The translations under genes were made by a program, and so were the position numbers. This document shows, piece by piece, positions 21,929 through 33,300 of a stretch of DNA of 64,000 bases. The notes beneath the pieces were generated by a model. That model was given only the letters and a program-made list of their open reading frames with translations. It ran no database searches and was not told the DNA's origin. Source of the stretch: Rhodosorus marinus. Its lineage: Eukaryota; Rhodophyta; Stylonematophyceae; Stylonematales; Stylonemataceae. The stretch is from assembly GCA_029953675.1 (NCBI GenBank), contig JAMWBK010000007.1:992001-1056000 (forward strand), given 5' to 3'. Numbering within the stretch: the stretch's first letter is position 1; each line of letters opens with the position of its first letter.

Positions 21929-23105
21929 ATGCTGAACTTTGTTAAGGTGGTTTGCTGTGGATCGGGTCCGATCACCAGTAAGGCCAACAGTAGGGTTAAG
22001 CATGCGCGAAAGGTGCTGACGAACCGGAGGGTTCGGGAGAGGGAAGGACTGATCTTCGTTGAAGGGATTCGGTGAGGAGAAGCAAGAAGACAGACGAAGA
22101 AATCTTCTATTGGTTGTTATGGCCCCTGCTTATGAAACCTGGGAAAAAATTTCGCATGACTTGGCAAAAAACCTAGACTCGTGCTGGACGCCGTTGCCGC
22201 GAAGAATGAGCCCGAGGTCTTATTTTTCACCGACAGAGCGATGAGCAAAGGAGAATACGGAGCTGCCATGCAGAAACTTATCAGCACGCTTCCACATGAT
22301 AGAGTCGTCTATTCCAGCGAGGAGATCATGCAGCACTTAACGGACACGGAGAATTGTCAGGTACTATCACATTCCGCCGTACCCTCAAATGCTCTTTTTC
22401 TTGCATCCAAATCGTCTAGTTGGAAATCAACTAAGTTAGAAACTTTGCTTCCCATTGTCTCATCTGCTCTGATCCCACTCTCTTCACGATTCATGTCAAC
22501 AACGGACAGGGTGTGGCCGCTGTTCTGAAGAAGAAGCAAGCAATTGCACCAGCTCAGCCAAGTCTCGTGCTAGCTCTTGACAGACTGTCCGATCCTGGCA
22601 ATGTAGGAACTTTGATCCGTACTGCCGCTGGTGCTGGTGCGCATGCCGTCTTCTTGACGAAAGGATCGGCGGATCCGTTCGGGCTGAAGACTCTAAGAGC
22701 TGGAATGGGAGCGCAGTTCAGGATTCCCGTTCTTCCCAATTGGGAATGGTCAGATATTGAATCCTATTCAAGAGGTAAGGGGAGGGAACACAGACCCCGA
22801 CGAAGAGAGGAACCCGCTACGAAAATGTGACAGCTAGTGTATTCTTTTGTTTCTCCATAGAGAGAGGGCTGGCACTGATCGTCGCCGATGGTTCTGGAGA
22901 CGTTCGGCACTATAGCTACGACTGGAAGGAGCCCTCTATGCTGGTCGTGGGTGCGGAAGCTGATGGCCCGAGCGAGGAGGTTTTAAAGTCGGCAGACTGT
23001 TGCGTGAGCATTCCGTTGGCTGAAGATTCAGCGGAGAGCCTTAACGCGGCGGTCGCGGGCGCCGTAATACTGTTCGAGGCTCAACGGCAGAGAATAGTTG
23101 GATAG
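21929..23105 (+). CDS. TrmH/SpoU-family RNA 2'-O-methyltransferase
   Basis: Exons 21929-22071, 22177-22360, 22510-22774 and 22861-23105 give 278 aa. The N-terminal substrate-binding part reads ITSKANSRVKHARKVL, then FVEGIRLVLDA across intron 1. The SPOUT knot domain has all three motifs: DPGNVGTLIRTAAGAGA (motif 1 with the catalytic Arg), MLVVGAEADGPS (motif 2) and SIPLAEDSAESLNAAVA (motif 3). Members transfer a methyl group from S-adenosylmethionine to a ribose 2'-OH in rRNA or tRNA. The layout resembles organellar rRNA methyltransferases such as MRM3, but the target is not readable here. The start ATG was chosen because it is the only one upstream of the conserved block. Its 3' end lies 138 nt from the convergent NFRKB gene. 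Confidence 0.92.
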
Positions 23106-23243
23106 ATCCGGTCATCGAAGTGATTCGCTTGTCTTAACCAGCACTTGTACAGCTGGTAATGTGACGAAGACTTTTTATCACTCAAGTCGCGCATCCTCGG
23201 TCTGCTACCTAACACTGAACATATTGAAGAACAATACTAAAAG

Positions 23244-24937
23244 CTACGTTGAATCCTTTGGCGTGTCTTCTGGAGCTTCCTCGGGCTTATTCTTCGGCTC
23301 CTTCTCCGGATCCGAATTCGCCTTTCCACCACCAACGGCGGGTTGGTCTTCGACTTTCTTTCTTCGAGGTTCACCTCGCTTATCGCTGGCTGCCCACGAC
23401 GGGGTTTTGAACTCAGTCAATTTTCTCTCATTGTGAAGGTAGCACCAGTGCTTGGTCTCCGAATCGTATCGGACACACGCGTCGTCTTCGTAGTGAAGGC
23501 GATCCAATGCACCGCTCACTACCTGGTTCAGCTGAGCCATCGAGGCGCCTTCACGAATGTACTGCGATTCCAGCAGAAGATCGCAGATTTCCTGACGATT
23601 GCCTTCATTCTCTGTCGTGATCAATTGCACAGCATAGATCGTTAGCCACAGCGTAAAAGAACACAAAAGAAGTGTTTCATTCGAAAGGATATGCCTGGAT
23701 CGTACTCGGAAGCCGACTCGCACCATCCCGAACCAGACACAAGATGGTTACATGACTTGGTCTCTCGTTCTTCAGCAACGGATGCTCTCTTGGACGTCCA
23801 CCATCCAGTGCAGGGCCTCGTTTGAGTGGAGCAACAACCGAATTGCCCCATTCGTTGCGGTATATGAACGCTTTTTCGGGTACAGTGTACCTCTCAGTTT
23901 CCTTTTGTGGTAGATAAGCGATAGGAAACAGTAAAAAGCCCGGTTAGAATATTCTCTTCGCTGAGAATTTGCAATGGGGGAGGATGGGAAGACGTCACAA
24001 CGGTTACCTGTCTCCTGTAGTCCATAGCGCGTTTAATCCGAGCTTCATCCCATCCTTCGAGATTGTCCCTGTTGAGGTACCCGCCTTCATTCTTGTCCGA
24101 TGAGAGTCCGCCGACTCTCGGACGCTTTCGCACGAGAATTTTGCGTACAAAGCTGTCGTGGTACTCTCTCATCGCCTGCAGATAACGCCGCTTCTGCACA
24201 GGAAGACGAGATAACAGGAAGTTTCCTCAGCTACGGACAGTGACCCGCAGGGCAGAAGTCATACTCAAGCGAGAGCTCACCTGAAGCAAAATGAGCCTCT
24301 GTTTCCACCGTCGAATTCTCGGATGTGTCATCCCAGATAGCACGTAGTCCCACGCATTCTGCCTGAGATCCCCAAAGAAGCTGATCTTGCCGGAGAGAAA
24401 CTCGGACACAATCTGATCCTGCTCTGCTTTGTCCTTTGAGGGGAGGAAAGGCCTTAGGGAGTCTCTTTCATCGGCATCGAGAGTCTCCATCCAAGTTTTC
24501 ATGCTCAAGATATCGGAAGCACCGATTCCAAGCGCCGAGAGTGCTCCCACCTATGATCACGATTGCTTGAGCGTGAGCACAAACTAGTCGGATCTCCGTC
24601 AGACCTGTCAGACTCGTACCTGTCCAATATAGTTCCCCATGAGGCTCTCTGGATACTCCTCTCCACTTGAGGCATCGTTTTGCTCCGGATGGGTACTTTT
24701 TCGCTTGGCTCTCCTGGCGTTATCCCTCCTCCTCTCAAGCCGCTCCAACTCCTTCTTCTTCTTCTCGGTCGCGAGTTCATTCTGGGACATCACCACCTTC
24801 TGACCCGATGGCGGAGGAACAGAAGTAGGAGCAAAGGGCGCTTTCACTACTTCCGTCTTCACATCTCCTGGAGGAGCAACCGTAACCGTTGCATCTCTTG
24901 ATTCCTCCATTTCCCTTGTACCAAAAACAATTTGCAC
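23244..24937 (-). CDS. NFRKB: Compact NFRKB-like INO80 complex subunit
   Basis: The modelled exons, read on the minus strand, are 24937-24620, 24550-24281, 24193-24008, 23901-23706 and 23611-23244, giving 445 aa. Residues about 115-230 match the NFRKB DEUBAD-type region (LSMKTWMETLDADERDSLRP, FLSGKISFFGD, KRRYLQAMREYHDSFVRKIL). Residues about 259-345 match the winged-helix-like domain (ERYTVPEKAFIYR, VTILCLVRDGASRLP, QVVSGALDRLHYEDDACVRY). In animals NFRKB belongs to the INO80 remodeller and restrains the deubiquitinase UCH37. The protein is one third the human length (about 1300 aa), with the two domains almost joined. The N-terminal 100 residues are charged and the C-terminus is Lys/Glu/Pro-rich. 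The initiator may instead be Met10 (24910). Confidence 0.85.
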
Positions 24938-27638
24938 TTTCCAACACGCAGTCAGTGCTACTCAAACTTCTTCAAGACTACCCACCAAAAAAACAGCCGC
25001 CTCGGAAGCTCCCCGTCCTCACCAGGAAACCTTCTTCAACCTTTTCTCGAAGCAGGAAGTCAATCACACAGCCCTTTGTTCCATCCACGTCGCCAGAGCA
25101 AAGACGAAAAAGCCGAACTAAAGCACGTATCAGACTCTTTAACAAGAGACCAAACTATTTCCCAAATCCACCCTCAGCTCCAGCGAGAAGAAAGGAAATC
25201 GTCAGACGCACGCGACTCGTGTTCCCGAAAGGATCCTAAAGAAGAGATACACAACCAGAAGAAATCCTCCCGTTCTCACTCCGCGTTCACCTAGATCGAT
25301 CGCCAACACGAGACCTCCAGAACGAAATTCTGAAGCATGAGAATGATGGCAAAGAGTCCTCGTCCTCATCAAGAAGATCCGAAGCGGCTTCGGCCAAGAA
25401 GGCTACAAAGGAACCGCAGCAAATATTGGCAAACCGGACAGACAGGGAGAAGGCTTAACTGTTCCTCACGTTCGCCGAATCGCTTCGACCTTGTTCTTGA
25501 AGAAGATCATGAGAGCAGTAGAGATGAGTGGAACCACCCCGTTGATGACATCCTGTCGTGGTCAGATGGTAGCAGCTTGCGTCTGACGCATTTTACGAAA
25601 CAACGTCGTATCGTTTCTCTAAGAGACTACTAGAACAAAGGGTCGCAATGAGTCAGTGTGCTGAGTGAGGATCGTTTGGGGGTCTGGAGAATGCGAAGAC
25701 TGTGAAGAAGCCAGAACTGGAAATTCAACTCGCGTATTGTCCCCAGGTGGGGAGGTTGTGTTGCTGGAATTAGGTCCTGGAGCATCCGCGTGCACTAGAT
25801 GCCGACTTTGTTTGTCGGGGGGCACGCACGGGGCTCCAATATTTGGACCACTCATTCCTATCTGGGTTCACTGGTTCCCGCGCCCTGGGAACTCTCGACT
25901 GCATTCTGTCCACCTGTGTGGATTCGTGTGAACGAGCTGCCCCAACAGATTAGGGTGTTCTCTTGTCCCGTGGTCTGTGTTCCCATCCCTTTCGCGTTTG
26001 CTGCCTTGTGTCAAACCTCGATTCGAAGCACCCCAGCTATCAATAGGTTGCCCGCAAAGGGGCTGCACACCGTGCGTGGTGGCCGCGCGTGCGTATTGAG
26101 GGGAAAAAGGAACATTGCATGGACCATATGGTTTGCTAGACGAAAGGCAGGTATCCCCACTGCGTAGTCCTTCGGTAGGTATTTTCAAAAACAGGGGAAT
26201 TTCAGACGGGATGCGGTCCTACTTGCCAGCTGAGAAACCCGATTGCTACATTTCAATCAACCTTCCTGCTCCCAGCAGCGGAGAACTCCTCAGGCACCTA
26301 AACCATAACAGTCTGATGCATGATCCTTAAATCGGATGTATCCACTGCATCGACCTTGAAAACGATGTAAGTGGCGTGTGGTTCCCACATTATTATATAG
26401 TGCTAGAGATAGCGTTGCGCTGCAGTAGTCAGCTGCCAAGTAAAGTTTACGGCTACCAGATATTCCAAGCGCCGAACGACTTCATCCCTGACGACCGCCG
26501 TTTGTGGCTCCTAGCTAACCCTTACCAACTGATCGCCACAGATCCTAAGCATCCGATTTCCATATTCCGATAGAAAAAAGACATAGACACGCGCAATAAA
26601 ATAATTTGTTTATTTTCTTGAAAACGGACGCGTGCAGATATTTAATTCGTGAGAAAAGGAAAAATGAGGCAAAATATTTACAATATACATACAGTAAGAT
26701 CAGATCCGACAAAAAGCAACTGTACGGATGGTGGCCAAGCTCTTTGTTCTCCAAAATGCGAACATTGTCTAGCCAATTAAGACCCCATTTCAAATTACAA
26801 ACAGGCTGTCCATAACGGGATGATGAGATTTGTCTGATTTAACATGGGTCATGGAGGGGGTAAAATTGTATCAATTTGTCTAATCAAGCATGATAAAAAA
26901 TAATTTTAGAGAAGATAATGAAATATTCGCTAGTTATAGAAGGGGGGTGATATAGTAGGGTATGGTGGAATCATGTAATAAAGAAAATTGGATAAAAAAT
27001 GAATACCATTTCAGGGCGTTCTGAAATGTGTTTCGTTTCGATTCCCAATGGACAGGATTTATCTGTTTATTTTAAAATATTTTGAGGGTTAGAAATGTGA
27101 CTGAGCTCTGAGAAGATGAAGGAAAAAATTTGACCTCGTAGGGCTTTCCGGGAGTGGAGGGGGTTAAGTACCGGTACGATGTCGCTGATACAGATTTCTT
27201 TCATGAGAGCTCGGCACTGTGAGCGTTTTGAGGTTTTGAACGTAGTCAGATCTCGAGCTGCGGCTCCTTGCTCTGGATGGGGATGACGTTTTTTTTTCTG
27301 GAACGTGAGTTGCATAATTGGTTCACGTATTGTCGCATGCCTTCCCCCCAACACCCCTCTGATGAAAGTTTCAACTGCCCTGAAGATGAGCATTGTAGTT
27401 GGACGAGCATTTTCAGTTTTGGCCACTTCAAGAGGATAACGATGAGTTTTGTTTTACTTAGAGCGAAGTTGAGGAAAAACTTATAATTGTAAATAAGTAA
27501 ATAAGGCTACTGGGATGGATTGAACACGATGATCATCCCTGTACTTTTGGTCTGCGGTATTAACAATCATAGGACAGGACGATAGCAGGCGCATGTGTTA
27601 TGTACAAATCACATAGAAAAACTCTCGTAGGAGCTCAA
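24938..27638. other. Long intergenic region, no recognised gene
   Basis: The C/A-rich stretch 24960-25320 has overlapping frames typical of leader or low-complexity DNA. The stretch 25330-26570 shows short frames without domains. The stretch 26580-27070 is AT-rich. Nothing could be assigned. Confidence 0.4.
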
Positions 27639-28013
27639 TCAGACCATTTGATCCTTGAACTTGTTGACCACCATCAGTCCGGCAAAGATACATTCGTATC
27701 TGTCGACGTCCACGTAGATCTTTTTCGGCACCCTGTCCTTCAGAGAAGCGTTCGTGCGAACTTTCTTCCCGACCCTTCCGGTGGCCACTCTCGCGGAGGG
27801 GATACCGTTCCTCTTCGCCTTCGCGGCGGCTTCCCTCCTCGTCGAGGAATCAGAGCTACCTGCAGAGTTCTTATCATCAGAGTCTCTCAACTTCAGCGCA
27901 CCCTTCTTCCATCTCAACCCGCACGCATTGCAAAGCGACTTCGGACCGGGCGGTCCAGCCCGCCACATCGGGGTACTCGTTGCCCCACAATTCACACATA
28001 ATCCCTCAACCAT
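27639..28013 (-). CDS. Single GATA-type zinc-finger protein
   Basis: Starting at the third in-frame Met (28013, MVEGLCVNC), chosen because the finger begins five residues later, the product is 124 aa. One GATA finger of the Cys-X2-Cys-X18-Cys-X2-Cys type is complete: [18 protein letters not shown], then [14 protein letters not shown]. The WRAGP and CNACGLRW blocks are diagnostic. Such fingers bind WGATAR sites in promoters. The X18 spacing is typical of plant and many fungal GATA factors. Downstream residues are Ser/Lys/Arg-rich, with a basic stretch that could act as a nuclear localisation signal. The two upstream Met codons (28037, 28019) are possible starts. No intron is needed. Confidence 0.9.
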   Translation of the reverse strand: MVEGLCVNCGATSTPMWRAGPPGPKSLCNACGLRWKKGALKLRDSDDKNSAGSSDSSTRREAAAKAKRNGIPSARVATGRVGKKVRTNASLKDRVPKKIYVDVDRYECIFAGLMVVNKFKDQMV

Positions 28014-30052
28014 ACTCATCCAAAAAATACTTATCAAAATAAGTCAGACTATCCCTTCCTTTCCGTTTTCACCCAGCTACAACCACGTACCTCCAACTGC
28101 CCCCCCCACCCATTGCACCTCCATCCCGAATCCGCCCCACTCTTAAGTAGCTCTTTCCCTCCCTCGATGCTCCTCAAAGGGACATCGAAGAAACCCAAAA
28201 GATCAGCTAGTATATCATCCTCTTACCATTGGCTAAAATTAGATTTACTCCACCCAACCAAATCATCTGTTTCCACCAAATCTCATCGTTTTCATCGTCA
28301 ATACAACCAATTTTATAAACCATGTTCTAACCAATGATATCACAATAATCACCCCTAAATACGGAGAATTTGGACGGGCAAAATCGAGAAGTTTCTTCGG
28401 CCCAAAAACAGGAAAAAAATTCACACAAAACTGCCCGTTCAGTGCTAAGTCACCTTCCAAAAAACAAAGTTTAACTTGACTGAGAATCAGTCAATATATT
28501 TATTCGTTTAATTGAATACTTATTAGATGCTGTCGGTATTAAGTTATAGCGATAATTTCAATATTAGAGAGGTATATAGTATATAAATTATTTTATAATG
28601 GAAATAAATGAAGGGATGTATTGTTTAATTAGTAATATACGTATTATCATTTATTTATTATAATATTTATATGGTGTGTAATTTTTTTCCGTTGGGAGGT
28701 TACGACGTTGATAGAGTACCTGACAGTTAACTGGCTCTCAGGATACGAGGTGGTTACAGTCAACACAGGGGATGGGGTGGATTTGAGTACCGCTGTGAGG
28801 GCGTGCGGTAGGGACGGTGGATTGCCAGGAAACGGTCAACGTCAGGCGGCTTGGCTTTTGTTGGATATTTTGGGATCGTCCGTTGTCGACCTCGTTGTTG
28901 TACGCTTTTTCCTTTTTTTGTTCAGTGGAGGGGTATCCCTTTGTATTATCGGTAACGGAGGCGGCTGTTGAGCTCGATCGGTAGTGGGATCTGGATGGGG
29001 AGAGCCATGCTTGATTGGTAGGTGAGAGTTCTTCGTAGAGGCTAGATTTCGCTCTGGACTGCGTTGAGGAGTGGTTTCTCTGGGGCTGGTGGCGTTGTCG
29101 ATGTTGTGCTTGTCGTCCTTCTGGCGTGTGTTGAACTCCATTTGGCCGGGCTGAGGGAGACACATGAAGAATTAGGTTTGGATCGCCCCTGGGATCTGAC
29201 TGCCTTCAAGCTCGTGCGAAGTGGAAGGTTTTCCGCAAGATCTGCGTAACTTGTGACCTAGAATATGCTCACTGGCAGAACAGGATTGGCAAACGCAAGC
29301 GTCAGCATCGGCACTCTCGTCATGCGTCCCCGTTGCAGGAGAGTTCATTCGCGAAAGCTGTACAGCTTCATCATTCATGTCGAGAACGTTCATGTATATT
29401 GCGGATCATTCCACGATGGCTATTATTCTCAAGCACGAGCTTCCAAAATCCACCTGGTCCGTATCCGTCTCGTCCTTATCTGTGCACTAGACGTGAGCTT
29501 CATACAAACTGAGACGCAGCTACGATGATGCATCCATTCAAAACGGTATCAACAGCCCTCGAAACTAGTGCGGTTACGTGTCTTTTCCTCGCATTCAAGT
29601 CAACAGCAATAACGTCCAATCTTCACAGCTATCTTCCCAGGAATTTAGAGAGCTGCGCAACCCGCTTTGAACTCACACCGTGACAGCTCCGCAGGAAGCT
29701 TGAGAGAATCACTGAGCTTGCTACGCTCGGTGTTCCCCAGAGCACTTCTCAAGCAGTCCTAAAACACATTCTTCTCCTTTCTAATTCCTGGTATATGTCA
29801 CACCTGTGGCTCCCGCAGTGCTGCTCAACTACGTTCATGGCTCTCACATTCAAAGTCGAACCCGGTCGCCAGGGACCTCACCAGTTTTATGCCAAGTGAT
29901 CTATCTAGTACTCTAAACTAACTACTATGACGTACTACAACGTACTGGTGTGAAGGAGTCCGTGGACGTCTTTTGCGGAAGTTGTGGGGCCGGTGGTGGA
30001 CAGCTTGGTCGGAGGTGTTGATAGAGACGACTCTTGATTACTATCTCACAAA
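28014..30052. other. Intergenic region with AT-rich island
   Basis: The stretch 28480-28690 is AT-rich. Minus-strand frames at 28738-29163 and 29172-29393 could be exons of a hypothetical Pro/Ser/Thr-rich protein joined by an acceptor near 29152, but no domain or conserved block supports this, so no gene is called. Confidence 0.35.
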
Positions 30053-30645
30053 ATGGAGGAAGATTTTTTAGCCGATCTAAGGCTCTACAAGCCCTTTACG
30101 ATGCCTCTTCATGGGGTACCGTTCGGGTTGCTGGGTAAGTGTCGTTCCCAACTAATTGTTGCGTATCGGGTTTTGGTTTTTGTGTCTGAAAGGTTTGACC
30201 CGTTGGTGCTGAACTGCGTTCGTCCGTAGCTACTATTTTTCTGTGTTTAGGACTAGGATTTGCGGGTTGGTTCATGGCGTAAGTCTTCGAGCCAAATGAA
30301 ATCGAGTAGATCGCTTTTCGGGTTTGCTTTGATAGATCGAGCCGTGATGATCTATTGTACTTTACATAACTGTTTTAAGCTGATCTACTTGAAGATATCT
30401 TCTTAAGTATTCTGAGCTCGCTTTCGCATTCTTGGTTTTAGCCCTATGCCCACCAACGCGTTGACCACATGCTCTGTCAATACGCTTACGCTTGTGTTTG
30501 TGGCTGCCGACTCTACAGGACCGTGGTGACCTCAAATAAGTACAACAAGAACATTCCTCTGGAGCTGGTCTACGCGGGGATCTCTTCGATATTCATGTCC
30601 TTGGGTATTGTAATGATGTTGCTGGCAAACGGCGTCTGGATCTGA
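30053..30645 (+). CDS. TMEM258: Oligosaccharyltransferase small subunit TMEM258/OST5
   Basis: Three small exons, 30053-30134, 30251-30278 and 30519-30645, encode 78 aa, one residue shorter than human TMEM258. The C-terminal half reads TVVTSNKYNKNIPLELVYAG, then ISSIFMSLGIVMMLLANGVW, matching the family's EVTSTKY...ELL...ASLFMGFG pattern with identical spacing from the Trp in GWFMA. Two transmembrane helices are visible. The protein is a core subunit of the ER oligosaccharyltransferase that attaches N-glycans. Exon 2 is only 28 nt, and both introns are bounded by gtaagt donors. No single frame covers the gene, which makes it easy to miss. Confidence 0.88.
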
Positions 30646-31651
30646 TTTAATCAGGGCAACCGCGAGGTTCAGATGATGCTGAACTTTTCAGAATCTTTGA
30701 AGCAATCGTATCCGTAGACTCAGTATCGCATCCAGCTGTAGTCGAGAGAGGAGTGAAAGAAGAAATTCGGATCCCAGGTGATCATCCAGTCAGCGTACAT
30801 TGCTAGAAGTCCCGCCCGAGTACAAAATTCCAAGCACAGCACTTGTTGCCGGAGGTGACTTCTTGCAGGCGAGGCCGCAGCGAAGTTCTTATCTCAGGGA
30901 GAGGTGGATGAAGTGCGGTCTATCTAACCTCTCGCGACGGCGACGTGCATCAACCCAAGCCGCCGGTGAAAAAATCGCCAGAGAAAATCTAAACATATAC
31001 CGATTCAGTGCTTTCGACGTCCATGAAAGGATTCAAGTGCCTTGAATTATACTTCTACACCTTCTCCAGCATAGATTCTCTTTCAGAAGCATTCTCACGC
31101 CCGCATCCTAAACTCTCACACCTCAACTGCAACATCTGATCCAGTCAAAACTCGCAAGCATAAATAAGCGTCATCTGAACTAAAAAGATTGAATAAGCAC
31201 ATCATTTCTGGAATACAATATAATCTAGTCATTATTGATCAAGACAATCGATCTGCGGATGACACTTCACAGAAATCTTCAGAATGTACAAGCACACACT
31301 CCAGCAAGATCATGAGTATGGAGCTCGAGCGGGACGAACGATCCGAGAATACGTACATACTTTCGAACGGACCCTCGACGAACTGCTGAAGTATGAACCG
31401 GACTGCATGTCTGACTCTATGATAGTGCCGGCTTTCGTAAAAGAGTGATCACGACAAGCCCGAGTTTACGTAGCATCAACCAGACCAACCAATACAGAAG
31501 ACGCCATTTACGTGGCAATGACCATCCCGGAAGAGAATAAGGAGTCAGTTGAGCAAGACCAAGGCTTCGAGGTACCGCTGCATGGCTACGAGCTTGGGAA
31601 AGCCCCCGTATCAGCAGTCGTTTATAACCGTGGCAGTCGGAACGGGGAGGA
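30646..31651. other. Downstream flank of TMEM258, no gene seen
   Basis: Short frames only (30800-31045; 31189-31389) without recognisable features. Confidence 0.4.
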
Positions 31652-32254
31652 GCCAGTCCAGGAGGAGGTTTACCAGACCAATGGTAGTAAGAGAACCACG
31701 GTGGAAGATACCGCCATCGGACAAGTGATTTCAGAGTACGAGATGTACTCCTCAGGCCACCAAAGTAAGACAAATCCGGTGCTACAGCTACCTGCGCGAT
31801 TCGCAGGACGAGCGGTGGAAGTCCCGCACTAGCTGCGGATTTCTGTTACCTTGGAGGCCTGCGGAGTACGCCTTGTATTCTGAAATCACAATCCCCGCAG
31901 TCTGTGATGATCGAATGCCACCGTGAGCACAGCGAGTTTCCACATCGCGCGGCGCTGGGCGGTGCGAGCGCACTCTTGGGATTTCCAGGCAGTAAGACAT
32001 TCTACACACATGCTAACCGCATCGATCAGGGCTTGGACATCGTTTGTCCTGCTACTGGCGCAGGGAGCTGTAGCTGGGGACTTGTGTTACTTTGGAGGCC
32101 TGTGGAGTACATCTCGTACTCTGAAATCACTTGTGCGATGAAACTGCACCTTCCACCGTATCGGAAGAGCTCGCAAGCACCGTTGACACGGTGGCTCTCT
32201 TAGTACCATTGGTCTGGTTCAGCGTCTTGTTCCGGAGCCTCCTCCTGGACTGGC
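31652..32254. repeat. Large inverted duplication
   Basis: The arm at 31652-31797 is, in reverse complement, strongly similar to 32058-32254. Shared blocks include ggagtacatctcgtactctg, aaatcacttgt, taccattggtctggt and cctcctcctggactggc. The right arm is longer because of an insertion near 32150-32195. A third, shorter copy in the right arm's orientation lies in the spacer at about 31849-31905 (ttggaggcctgcggagta, ctgaaatcac). Transcription through it would give a long imperfect hairpin. Confidence 0.8.
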
Positions 32255-32257
32255 GGT

Positions 32258-33300
32258 AGTCACTTTTTAGTTTCTGTCTTCTTTGAGGGGATAGTTTGGA
32301 TGGGATCGACCAGGTAGAGAGCTTGGAAACGGGTTGAAACCGTACTAAGATGTTGCTGTGTCTCTAGCTGGTTGGGCTTCGTGTGAGGTTTGGTCGCTGT
32401 CGAGGACTGCCGTTAATATCTCTAGTCACTCTTTTAGTTTCCGTCTTTCTTGAGGGGACGGTTCGGATCGGATCGACTACGTAAAGAGCTTGGAAACGGT
32501 TTGAAACCGTCCTAGTATGTTGCTGCGTCTCTCGTTGGTTGGGCTCGTGGAAGGTTTGGTCGCCGTGGAGGTAGGCCGTTAATATCTATAGTCACTTTTT
32601 AGCTTCCGTCTTGCTTGAGGGGATGGTCTCGGTGGGATCGACTATGCATAGAGCTTGGAAATGGGTTGAAGCAGAAGCCGTGCTAGCATATTGCAGGGTC
32701 CCCTAGGGTCCCTTAGTCGGGCTTGGGGTTAATTTTGTGTTTGCAAATGAACGTAGAAGGATAAGGAGCGTGAGAGGGTGGACTTCGCTCGAGGTTTGGC
32801 CGGTGAGGAGGAAGATCGTCGGTACTAAAGTCACGTTTTAGTTTCTTAAGGGGATGGTTTGGGTGTAATTGACTAGGTAAAGAGCTCGAAAATAGGGTTG
32901 TTAAGCAGAAGCCGTCTAGTATATTGGGTCTCTTGCTCGTTGGGCTTGGGGATGCTTAGTGTGGTTGCAAATGAACGTAGAAGGATAAGGAGGATGTGAG
33001 GGTGGGCTTCGTGAGAGGTTTGGTCGGTGAGGAGGAAGGTCGTTGATATCTATACTCAGTTTCTAGTTTCTGTCTTTTTTTAAGGGGATGGGTTGGATGG
33101 GATCGACTAGTTAAAGAGCTTCTGAATGGGATTAAGCTAGTTAAAGAGCTTCTGAATGGGATTAAGCAGAAGCCGTACCAATATATAGCAGGGTCTCTTG
33201 TTGGTTGGGCTTGGGCATCTTTAGTGTAGTTTGTAAATGAACATCGAAGCATAGGGAGGTTGTGGGGGTGGGTTTTCGTGAGAGGTTTGGTCCCCTTTTG
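32258..33300. repeat. Tandem repeat array C, period 166 then about 230 bp
   Basis: Units open with agtcactttttagtttctgt-like blocks at 32258, 32424, 32590, 32829 and 33054. They share gaggggatggtttggatggg, atcgacta.gtaaagagctt, gaagccgt.ctag and ttggttgggct. The first three units are 166 nt apart. The last two are 239 and 225 nt long because of an extra block containing aaatgaacgtagaaggataa. The array abuts the right arm of the inverted duplication. A small internal duplication (agttaaagagcttctgaatg) sits at 33110-33160. Confidence 0.88.

Noticed and set aside
28738..29393. Possible two-exon Pro/Ser-rich gene on the minus strand
   Set aside because: A plausible acceptor exists, but there is no conserved block, no clear start and no coding bias I could judge by eye.
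31417..32141. Frames sharing a YFGGL.STSRTLKSLVR string on opposite strands
   Set aside because: The shared string comes from the inverted duplication, not from two related genes.
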